Source: Planctomycetota bacterium (GTDB lineage: Bacteria > Planctomycetota > UBA1135). Taken from it: 8,465 nucleotides of DNA. Shown piece by piece: positions 1 through 6,214 of this stretch. The stretch covers positions 1 through 8,465 of the forward strand of contig NVRO01000018.1 in NCBI GenBank assembly GCA_002400895.1, written 5' to 3'. The translations under genes were made by a program, and so were the position numbers. The notes under the pieces are model-generated. The model did not search any database, was not told the DNA's origin, and saw only the letters and a list, made by a program, of their open reading frames with translations. The stretch's first letter is position 1, and each line of letters begins with the position of its first letter.

Positions 1-2559
1 GAGGACGGGCGGGAGCTCGGGCTGTGGCGAGTCGATGTCGCCAACGGCGCCGTTGAGGTGGTATTCAATGCCGGCGATGCCTCTCTGCGCAATCCCAACA
101 TCAGCGCTGATGGTTCCAAGGTAGTGGCCGAACTCGGTGCTGGTTTGGTGTTGATAGACACCATTGACGGCAGCACCAGTCGGCTTCCGGTATTTGGTTC
201 CTTCGACCCCTCCGTTGCGGAGCAGTACAACAAGACGGTTTCCTCCGATGCCAAGGATTTGGCGGTTTCTCCAGATGGCGAATCAGTTGCCTTTGTCAGC
301 GGTGGGGATATTTATGTTCTTCGTAAACATGACAAAATCCAGCGCTGTGCACGGGTGAGCACCAATCCTGCGCCGGATTATTCCCCGGTGTGGATTGAAG
401 ATGGCGAGGCTCTCCTGTTCGTCTCCGAGCGTGACGGCAATGGTGAGTTTTATCGTGCCAAGCCGGTTCGCGATGATCTTCCCTTTTACCGCGCGGTAGA
501 TTTCGAAATCACCCGCCTGACCGAAACCTCCGTGGATGAGTCGGCTCCGGCTTTGTCTCCCGATGGCAAACGGATGGCATGGGCCCGTGGCCCGGGTGAA
601 CTGGTAGTCGGCTCTCCGCTGACATTCGAAATCGAGCGAGTCCTTTACAGCGGTTTTGAAGCACCGAGTTTTGAATGGGCGCCGGACTCGCGGTGGCTTG
701 CCTGGTCTGCGGTCAATGACGACTTTAACTACGACATTTTCATCGGTCGCGCCGACCAGGACTTCACTCCCTTCAACCTGACCACCCACCCGGATGATGA
801 CACCAATCCTCATTGGAGTCCGGATGGTCGCAAGTTGGCGTTCACCTCGCGGCGCCAGATGCTGGATGAAACTGATGTCTGGGTGGCCTGGCTCAATCGT
901 GACGATGCTGAAATGAGCGAACGTGAGCGGCTCGAGGCTGCCGAAGCCAAACAACTTGCCAAGGAGGAAGAGGAAAAGAAAAAGAAGGAGCTGAAAAAGA
1001 AGGATGAGAACAAGGATGAGCCTGCGGAAGAGGGGGAGGAAGAGGAGGACGATGGTGAAGAGGAACCAGTTCTGGTCGAGATCGATTTCTCCGACCTGTC
1101 CTTGCGATTGCGTCGACTGACCAAATTCGAGGCCAACGAAAAGGCACTTGGTTGGAGTCATGATTCTGAAAAGGTTTATTTCAACGTCAGCCAGGGCACT
1201 CGCCTGACTTCGGGTACCTCCGGAGAGAAAGGCTTTTTCGAGGTGGATATTTGGGATCGCGAGACTGATGAGCTTGAATCGGAGACAATCTCCAGCCTGG
1301 TGCTGGTTGATAAGACCGTGTTTTACGTCAAGAAAGGGAAGATTGTCGGCCGTGAGGAAAAAGCCGAGACCTACCCCTTCTCGGTGCGCGTACGTGAAGA
1401 TCGACCAGCTCTACGTGCGGCGATAATTGATGAAGGCTGGCGCGCGCTCGACCGGATGTTCTACGACCCCGAATTTCATGGTCATGATTGGGCGGCTTCC
1501 CTGGCGAAATGGCGTCCATTGGCAGCGTCTGCTTCCACTGCCGAAGACTTCAGCGTGTCGATGAATTGGATGCTCGGTGAAATGAATGCCAGCCACATGG
1601 GTTTTTATGGTGGGGGTAAATCTGAAGCCAAGGAAACCGACAAACAAATCACCGGGGCACTGGGGGTTATTTGGGATGACCAGCACCAGGGTGCGGGGCG
1701 CAAAGTGGCTGAAGTAATCAAGGGGATGCCGGCGGCGCGGGCCAACTCTGCGCTTGCGGTGGGCGACATTGTCTTGTCCGTCAACTCCATTTCTTATGTT
1801 GTCGGTGAGAACTGGGCCCGACTGATGCTGGCCACTGCCGGTGAGGAATGTTTCCTCAAGGTAGTAAATGCTGCCGGAGAAGAACGCGAGGTGGCAATCA
1901 GGCCGTCGGCATGGTCGGCAGTAAGGAAGGCCTTGTACACCCGCAAGGTGGAGATGGCGCGTGCCAAGGTTGAAACCGAATCGGCCGGTAATCTTGGCTA
2001 TATCCATATCGAAGGAATGGGGCAATCCAGCCTGCTCGAGTTTGAGCGTGATTTGTTCAGGGCGGCCAGCGGCAAGTCTGCATTGTTGATTGATGTACGT
2101 GAAAACGGTGGTGGTTGGACTACCGACATGGTCTTGGCCATGTTGATGGTCAAGAATCATGCCATCACCATTCCGCGAGGTGGAGGTGTCGGTTATCCGC
2201 AAGGACGGCGTATTTTCGCCACTTGGGACAAGCCGATTGTGGTTTTGTGCAACGAGAACTCGTACTCCAACGCGGAAATATTCTCCTGGTCAATCAAGAC
2301 TCTGGGGCGCGGACCGGTGGTCGGCAAGAAAACCTACGGGGCAGTGATTTCAACCGGTGCAGCTCATCTACTTGATGGCTCTTATGTGCGCTTGCCATTC
2401 CGTGGTTGGTATGTAAACAACGCCGAGCGCACCAACATGGAACTTAACGGTTGCCCTCCGGATTATCCGGTCGAGAACTTGCCGGGCGACTTTTCAGCCG
2501 GGATTGACCGTCAGCTGGACAAGGCGATAGCCGTCGGGCTCGATTTGATTGCGGGCTGA
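1..2559 (+). CDS. Tricorn protease homologue (S41 family), C-terminal 852 residues; N-terminus outside window
   Basis: The frame is open from base 1, so this is a partial gene; the GTG at 58 lies inside the propeller and is not the start. Residues here count from base 1. PD40/WD40-like repeats of the type SPDGxxxAF recur near nt 100, 268, 397, 556, 676, 814 and 1153, forming a beta-propeller. A charged Lys/Glu linker (residues 321-355) interrupts it. The C-terminal half has a helical C1-like region, a PDZ domain (about nt 1651-1905) and an S41 core (about nt 1990-2500). Candidate catalytic residues by analogy with Thermoplasma tricorn are Ser531-His532 in ASHMG (nt 1591-1596), Ser756 in SYSNAEIFS (nt 2266-2268) and Glu814 in NMELNG (nt 2440-2442). 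DVRENGGG matches the conserved core glycine-rich turn. Archaeal tricorn is about 1070 residues, so roughly 200 are probably missing here. Tricorn-type enzymes degrade oligopeptides. Whether this one is cytoplasmic or exported cannot be judged without the N-terminus. The gene ends 10 bp from the convergent HAD gene. Confidence 0.9.
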   Translation, partial: EDGRELGLWRVDVANGAVEVVFNAGDASLRNPNISADGSKVVAELGAGLVLIDTIDGSTSRLPVFGSFDPSVAEQYNKTVSSDAKDLAVSPDGESVAFVSGGDIYVLRKHDKIQRCARVSTNPAPDYSPVWIEDGEALLFVSERDGNGEFYRAKPVRDDLPFYRAVDFEITRLTETSVDESAPALSPDGKRMAWARGPGELVVGSPLTFEIERVLYSGFEAPSFEWAPDSRWLAWSAVNDDFNYDIFIGRADQDFTPFNLTTHPDDDTNPHWSPDGRKLAFTSRRQMLDETDVWVAWLNRDDAEMSERERLEAAEAKQLAKEEEEKKKKELKKKDENKDEPAEEGEEEEDDGEEEPVLVEIDFSDLSLRLRRLTKFEANEKALGWSHDSEKVYFNVSQGTRLTSGTSGEKGFFEVDIWDRETDELESETISSLVLVDKTVFYVKKGKIVGREEKAETYPFSVRVREDRPALRAAIIDEGWRALDRMFYDPEFHGHDWAASLAKWRPLAASASTAEDFSVSMNWMLGEMNASHMGFYGGGKSEAKETDKQITGALGVIWDDQHQGAGRKVAEVIKGMPAARANSALAVGDIVLSVNSISYVVGENWARLMLATAGEECFLKVVNAAGEEREVAIRPSAWSAVRKALYTRKVEMARAKVETESAGNLGYIHIEGMGQSSLLEFERDLFRAASGKSALLIDVRENGGGWTTDMVLAMLMVKNHAITIPRGGGVGYPQGRRIFATWDKPIVVLCNENSYSNAEIFSWSIKTLGRGPVVGKKTYGAVISTGAAHLLDGSYVRLPFRGWYVNNAERTNMELNGCPPDYPVENLPGDFSAGIDRQLDKAIAVGLDLIAG
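961..1065 (+). repeat. Purine-rich low-complexity tract encoding a Lys/Glu/Asp linker
   Basis: About 105 bp are almost purely A/G on the plus strand. They encode a block that is first mixed Lys/Glu (EEEEKKKKELKKKDENKDE) and then nearly all acidic (EEGEEEEDDGEEE). It sits between the propeller repeat that ends around WVAWLNRDD and the segment VEIDFSDLSLRLRRL. Charged inserts before a V-x-IDF segment are, to my knowledge, common in bacterial tricorn homologues. I read it as a flexible surface linker, not a regulatory element. Confidence 0.75.
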
Positions 2560-2569
2560 GTGGTGTCGA

Positions 2570-3253
2570 CTAAGTCGGCTGATTGGCCGGAAGTTGATCG
2601 GCCAGGGCGGCAATATCGGCGGCCTGCATGTGAATATGCAGGTCGCTTGGTGGGTGTTCTGCTTCGCGGGCGATGAAGCACAAACTGAAGCCCAGTTCGG
2701 AAGCCGGGGCGAGATCGTATTCCGGGCTGAAGGACACGTGGAGTATTTCGTGCGGGTCGCACCCGAACTCTGCCAGTGCCGCACCCCAATGGGCACGATG
2801 CGGCTTGTAACTGCGGAGACTTTCAGAGGATGCAAAAAGCGCGATGGGGACATCCTTCAAGTGTTTGAAAGCGCACAATTTAAGTGTTTGTTCGTCGCAG
2901 TTGGAAAGCAATCCGAGGGGGTATTGATCAGCCAGTCGCAATAAGGCCGGGCGTGAATCCGCATAGGCTGGCCAGCCGAGTTGACCGTCAGCAAAGGAGC
3001 GGGCCTCGGTAGGAGTTAAGATTTCGTTGCAAACAATTGCAACCGCACGAGTTATGGATTTTTCCAGAATGTCCTGGTAAGGCTGCCACGGTGCGGCTTC
3101 GAGCTCCATCTCCAGCTGGCCACGGGTGCTGATAATCTGCTCGAGAAGACCGCCGTGGGCTCGCAAGGTCGGGAATTGTTGCAAGACTCGTTTTTGACCT
3201 TTCCGCCAATCAAGCAGGGTGCCGAAACAATCGAAGGTGATGGCCTTGAACAT
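2570..3253 (-). CDS. HAD-superfamily hydrolase, haloacid-dehalogenase type
   Basis: A 227-residue protein with all four HAD motifs in order. Motif I is DCFGTLLDW, with the nucleophile Asp8. Motif II is LLSNCDE (Ser117-Asn118), motif III has Lys150 in SYKPH, and motif IV is HVSFSPEYDLAPA (Asp180). Motif I has Phe rather than Asp two residues after the nucleophile. That is usual for 2-haloacid dehalogenases (DxYGTL/DxFGTL) and differs from DxD phosphatases. The S-x4-D arrangement of motif IV followed by APA resembles haloacid dehalogenase type II-like proteins. Actual dehalogenation is not assured, because many such members have unknown substrates. There is no signal peptide, so the protein is probably cytoplasmic. 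I chose the ATG at 3253 over an upstream ATG at 3295 because the HAD fold begins directly at MFKAITFD, and because this ATG overlaps the TAA of the preceding gene (TAATG). That overlap implies translational coupling; only a weak GAGA lies upstream. Confidence 0.85.
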   Translation of the reverse strand: MFKAITFDCFGTLLDWRKGQKRVLQQFPTLRAHGGLLEQIISTRGQLEMELEAAPWQPYQDILEKSITRAVAIVCNEILTPTEARSFADGQLGWPAYADSRPALLRLADQYPLGLLSNCDEQTLKLCAFKHLKDVPIALFASSESLRSYKPHRAHWGAALAEFGCDPHEILHVSFSPEYDLAPASELGFSLCFIAREAEHPPSDLHIHMQAADIAALADQLPANQPT

Positions 3254-4269
3254 TATGGGTGTCTCAGGTAGTTGCCGGTCATGAACAACTTCCATTCGCC
3301 GCTTGTTTCGTCCAGCTGCTTGATGGAAAAGGTGTAGCTGTCTTCGCCGGTACGAGTATCAGTATGGCGTTCAATTACCTCGCCGTCCTCGTTTCTCACC
3401 AGCGCATTGGTGTTCCCGTCTGCGAGAACTTTGCCTTCGATAATGCTGTGTGCTCCTCCCTGTTCGAACCAGTGCAGAGTGAAGTCGCCATTCTTGCTGG
3501 CAGATACGAAACCCAAGCCCGAAAAAACCACCTCTCCCTTGACCGCCGAATTGTATTCGGTGTAAAACCATGGCCCCGGCCCGAGTGTCGTGCTCATGAC
3601 TCCATCCGAAGCCCCGTAAATGGAAATCTCCTTGCCGCGAAAGGAGCCCAGGTACCAGCCAAAAGGGAGTGCCCGCGCGGATTTTTCCAGATTCGCATTT
3701 GCCGGGAGTGGACGCCACTTGCTGGTCGGTTCGTATTCCCCGGATAAATATTCAATCAAACCACCCTCGGCGCCGGCCGGGCCGAAGCCCATCAATCTGA
3801 ATTGGTAGCCCCCATTTGTCCATTCATAAACTTGCTCACCAACGATGGTGCCGTCAGCCGATGAGGTCGTCAACTGCATGCCGCGGTCAGAAATGGTGCC
3901 GCTCCAGGATGAGGTCTCGCCCATTTCATCGAAGAACCAGGCCTCAATCTTGTTGTCGGCCAGCGGTAAAAATAGTTGCACCATGCTGTAGTTAAGGCTG
4001 CCATCCGCCTTGAATTGGTGGTAGCGCATGCGCAAGAAGGTGTCGCCGAGGACACGGTCGAACTTGGCCCAGGATTCAGTGCGACCCTCCAGCCCGCGTT
4101 CGGTGCCGGCAACATTGCCGCCCAGCACGCGGAATAACGATGGCTTTAGCTCGGTTTTTGCTGCCTGCTCGGGGGATTCCGAAGCACTTGGGGTGGGCAC
4201 GGGTTCCTGCGCTGGGGTGGCTGAAGCCGGGGCACCGACCAAGAAGCTCAAGGCAATGGTGGTAAGCAT
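3253..4269 (-). CDS. Secreted protein with two DUF1579-like (lipocalin-like) halves
   Basis: A 338-residue protein. The N-terminus MLTTIALSFLVGAPASA has a hydrophobic core and an ASA-type cleavage site, so export is likely, although the n-region has no Lys or Arg. A Pro/Ser/Glu-rich spacer follows (residues 18-40). Two similar beta-rich halves then cover about 45-180 and 203-335. Each runs from a Gly-rich opening (VLGGNVAGTERG; PFGWYLGSFRG) to a closing pattern Y-x-F...W/G...[ST]G-x-Y (YQFRL...LSGEY; YTFSI...MTGNYLR). The closing pattern and the alternating strands resemble DUF1579, a family of unknown function that I believe forms lipocalin-like barrels. The assignment is by pattern only and no ligand can be named. 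It is the first gene of a two-gene unit with the HAD hydrolase, whose ATG shares the last A of this gene's TAA. No other start codon exists upstream in frame. The start lies only 26 bp from the divergent ABC gene and has no clear ribosome binding site. Confidence 0.65.
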   Translation of the reverse strand: MLTTIALSFLVGAPASATPAQEPVPTPSASESPEQAAKTELKPSLFRVLGGNVAGTERGLEGRTESWAKFDRVLGDTFLRMRYHQFKADGSLNYSMVQLFLPLADNKIEAWFFDEMGETSSWSGTISDRGMQLTTSSADGTIVGEQVYEWTNGGYQFRLMGFGPAGAEGGLIEYLSGEYEPTSKWRPLPANANLEKSARALPFGWYLGSFRGKEISIYGASDGVMSTTLGPGPWFYTEYNSAVKGEVVFSGLGFVSASKNGDFTLHWFEQGGAHSIIEGKVLADGNTNALVRNEDGEVIERHTDTRTGEDSYTFSIKQLDETSGEWKLFMTGNYLRHP

Positions 4270-4295
4270 GATGGTGCAGATTCTATCCTGATACC
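4270..4295. promoter_or_regulatory. 26-bp divergent intergenic region with overlapping -10-like boxes
   Basis: This is the only DNA between the divergent starts at 4269 (minus, ATG) and 4296 (plus, GTG). On the plus strand TATCCT (4284-4289) ends 6 nt before the GTG. On the minus strand TAGAAT (4285-4280) ends 10 nt before the ATG. Each is one or two mismatches from TATAAT and each fits the TANNNT pattern typical of leaderless promoters. No Shine-Dalgarno site is visible for either gene. Any -35 elements would have to lie inside the opposite coding sequence, and I see no convincing ones. The promoter calls are inference from spacing. Confidence 0.4.
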
Positions 4296-5219
4296 GTGGA
4301 CTCCACCGCCCCCGTTATCCTCGCCACCGGCCTTGAGCTCAAGTTCGGCTCAACCCCGATTTTGCGCGGCGTTGATTTGTCGGTGAATCCTGGCGACTTG
4401 TACGGTTTGTTGGGTCGTAATGGCGCGGGCAAAACGACCACCATGCGTGCACTCCTCGGTTTCTTGCCGCAATTTAGTGGACACGCAGAGATATTCGGAG
4501 TTTCCGCGCGAAAGTTGCATCTGCTCCCGCAACAGCTCGGCGTGGCCCTCGACCCGCCTGGTTTGGATGACAGTTTGAGTGTGCGTCAGAACCTCGAGTT
4601 GGCCTGCTTGCGTGGTGGTATCGACTTTGGTCGTGGAGTTGATGAGGTATTGGCCTTGGTCGGCCTGACCGAGCGCCAGCACAATCGGAGTGACAAACTG
4701 TCCCATGGCCAGGGTCGGCGGGCAGCAGTGGCCCGCGCCTTGCTGGGGGATCCGCAGTTGCTGTTGTTGGATGAACCCTTGTCCGGGCTCGATCCCGAAG
4801 GGGTCGAACTGCTGCTTGAACTGTTTCGACGCTTGTCTTTTGACGAGGGCGTGACCGTGGTTTTGAGCAGCCATCATCTGCGGGAAGTGCAGGATGTCTG
4901 CAACCGCGTGGGCATGATTGAACAGGGTCGTTGCATTCTCGAAGGTGATACCAGAGATTTGATTGCTGCCGCTGGCGACACTCTCGACATTCACTGTGCT
5001 GATTCGCAGCGGGCACTGGAGCTGCTGAGCACCAACCCACTGGTACGCAAGGCCGAAGAAACAGGCTCCGGTCGGTTGCACGCGCGCTTGCATGAAGACG
5101 TTGACTTGGTGGCATTATGTGCTTCCATGGCTGCGGCGGATATTGGCCTTGACCAGTTCAATCCGTGCCACGCAAGTTTGATGGATGTCTTTTTTGAAGC
5201 GGTGGGGGAAGCCTCATGA
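4296..5219 (+). CDS. ABC transporter ATP-binding protein (CcmA/COG1131-like, ABC-2 type)
   Basis: A 307-residue protein with a complete nucleotide-binding domain in about residues 8-215. Walker A is GRNGAGKTT (40-48) and the signature is LSHGQ (135-139, variant of LSGGQ). Walker B is LLLLDEP (155-161), the D-loop is SGLD (163-166) and the switch His is at 193 in LSSHH. The Q-loop position reads VALDPPG, with Asp where Gln or Glu is usual. The region after about residue 225 (DTLDIHCADS onward) is the small C-terminal domain common in ABC-2 exporter ATPases. It powers the membrane partner encoded next, whose ATG overlaps this stop as ATGA. The GTG at 4296 is the only reasonable start: an in-frame TGA lies at 4269-4271 and the domain begins shortly after. 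No ribosome binding site is visible. Substrate is unknown; the family includes lipid, drug, peptide and polysaccharide exporters. Confidence 0.93.
   Translation: MDSTAPVILATGLELKFGSTPILRGVDLSVNPGDLYGLLGRNGAGKTTTMRALLGFLPQFSGHAEIFGVSARKLHLLPQQLGVALDPPGLDDSLSVRQNLELACLRGGIDFGRGVDEVLALVGLTERQHNRSDKLSHGQGRRAAVARALLGDPQLLLLDEPLSGLDPEGVELLLELFRRLSFDEGVTVVLSSHHLREVQDVCNRVGMIEQGRCILEGDTRDLIAAAGDTLDIHCADSQRALELLSTNPLVRKAEETGSGRLHARLHEDVDLVALCASMAAADIGLDQFNPCHASLMDVFFEAVGEAS
5204..5211 (+). promoter_or_regulatory. Shine-Dalgarno-like GGGGGAAG before the permease start
   Basis: This purine run lies 4 nt before the ATG at 5216, inside the last codons of the ATPase gene. It is the only reasonable ribosome binding site seen among the starts in this window, and it supports coupled translation across the ATGA overlap. 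Confidence 0.45.
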
Positions 5220-6205
5220 GCGGATTCTGGAATTCTCTGCGCGCTGAATTATGGGCGATGGGGCGTCGCCGTAATTTACGGGTGACTGCGGTATTGATTG
5301 TGGCGGCAGTGTTTGCCCGCATGTTGTGGGCATGGTTGGCGCTTGGTCTGAGCACCGGTGGGATGGATGACTTGGCATCCAATCACTACAACTTTTGGCC
5401 CCGCTTCGGCCAGGCACTCGGCTTCGGATTCACCATTGTCGAGCTTGCGGTGCTGGTAATCATTGGTGGTGCCTTGCCCCGCGAAATCCGACTTGGAGCG
5501 GTGCGTGACCCGCTTTGCAGAGGAATTTCACGGAGCTCCTTCGTGCTTTCACGGGTGCTTTGTGCTGCCATCCTGCCATTGATGTTGTCCCTGGTCGCGG
5601 TGGTTGCGGCGGCCAGTGCGGGGGCTATTTTCTTCGACGCTGGTCATGTTGTTACCGACCCGGTGATGTTGGACCCGGATCCGGAAGGACAACAGGCTTT
5701 CCGCGCGTGGCTGGAGGAAAACGATTTGCGCGCGGATCAAGTTGCGGTCGAGCTCGATAACGACTCCGACTTCCTGATTCCCGACCAGTACTATCCCTTC
5801 GTGCCGATTCTGATTGCTACCGAGGAGGACATCAGTGGGGGAATAATTGCTGCGCTGTGGCAGGCTCTGTTGCCTTTGGTGGTGCTCGGACTATTCGCAT
5901 TTATGGTCAGCTTGTTGTTGCCCACCGGGGCACTGGCTTCTGGTCTGGCGCTCGGCGCGGTGCTGGTGTTCGGAGTGTTCCTGGCGCCCGAGTTGGGCGA
6001 CCGCGCCTGGTGGTGCTTCGCTGACTGGCTTCCCGGAATGGGCAGTGATTCAAGTCTCAAGCTGGCAACTCACTACTCGGATGGTTTTTCAGATGTCCCA
6101 CCACTTCCCGATCGGGCATTTGTCGCAGCTCGATTCGGTAACTTTGCGGCGGTCGGGGTGTTCGTGAGCATCACTCTTTGGTGTTTTCACCGTAAGCGTA
6201 TATAA
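5216..6205 (+). CDS. ABC-2 type transporter permease
   Basis: A 329-residue integral membrane protein and the evident partner of the overlapping ATPase gene. I count about six hydrophobic segments: 23-45, 69-87, 108-140, 209-234, 237-258 and 305-324. The N-terminus is short, basic and cytoplasmic (MGRRRNLR), and the C-terminus ends in HRKRI, also fitting the cytoplasm. The stretch PREIRLGAVRDPLCRGISR before segment 3 matches the cytoplasmic coupling region (E...G..R.....ISR) of ABC-2 permeases. Between segments 3 and 4 is a soluble loop of about 68 residues (141-208). It is rich in Asp and Glu and probably faces the periplasm. A second soluble stretch (about 259-304) precedes the last helix. 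Two copies would normally assemble with two ATPases. Substrate cannot be inferred. The downstream lipoprotein candidate starts 6-9 nt after the TAA, so the genes are likely co-transcribed. Confidence 0.85.
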   Translation: MSGFWNSLRAELWAMGRRRNLRVTAVLIVAAVFARMLWAWLALGLSTGGMDDLASNHYNFWPRFGQALGFGFTIVELAVLVIIGGALPREIRLGAVRDPLCRGISRSSFVLSRVLCAAILPLMLSLVAVVAAASAGAIFFDAGHVVTDPVMLDPDPEGQQAFRAWLEENDLRADQVAVELDNDSDFLIPDQYYPFVPILIATEEDISGGIIAALWQALLPLVVLGLFAFMVSLLLPTGALASGLALGAVLVFGVFLAPELGDRAWWCFADWLPGMGSDSSLKLATHYSDGFSDVPPLPDRAFVAARFGNFAAVGVFVSITLWCFHRKRI

Positions 6206-6208
6206 ACT
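6201..6208 (+). promoter_or_regulatory. AT-rich -10-like box (TATAAACT) just before the PDZ gene
   Basis: TATAAACT spans the permease stop codon. TATAAA (6201-6206) and TAAACT (6203-6208, fitting TANNNT) lie 8 and 6 nt before the ATG at 6215. A transcript starting 6-7 nt after TAAACT would be leaderless. There is no Shine-Dalgarno site here. This could be an internal operon promoter, but a chance AT-rich stop region is equally possible. Confidence 0.25.
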
Positions 6209-6214
6209 GCAGTG

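Noticed and set aside
58..60. GTG at 58 as the start of the tricorn gene
   Set aside because: The frame is open to base 1 and the preceding codons (ELGLWRVDVANG) read as a propeller strand, so the gene begins outside the window.
961..1065. Purine-rich tract as a triplex or regulatory element
   Set aside because: It is in frame and explained by a charged protein linker; no mirror symmetry was evident.
283..1161. A 292-codon open frame on the minus strand
   Set aside because: It lies antisense to the tricorn gene. The Phe/Leu run it encodes is simply the reverse of the GA-rich linker, and no domain is recognisable.
1411..2202. A 263-codon open frame on the minus strand
   Set aside because: It is antisense to the PDZ and S41 core, whose conserved motifs prove the plus-strand frame; no protein features are visible in it.
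2549..2944. A 131-codon plus-strand open frame after the protease
   Set aside because: It overlaps the HAD gene on the opposite strand, which shows all four family motifs; its own product looks random.
3254..3295. Upstream ATG at 3295 as the HAD start
   Set aside because: The extra 14 residues would overlap the preceding gene and are not part of the HAD fold, which starts at the ATG at 3253.
4350..5115. Minus-strand open frames of 247 and 213 codons
   Set aside because: Both are antisense to the ABC ATPase, whose Walker A, signature and Walker B are intact on the plus strand.
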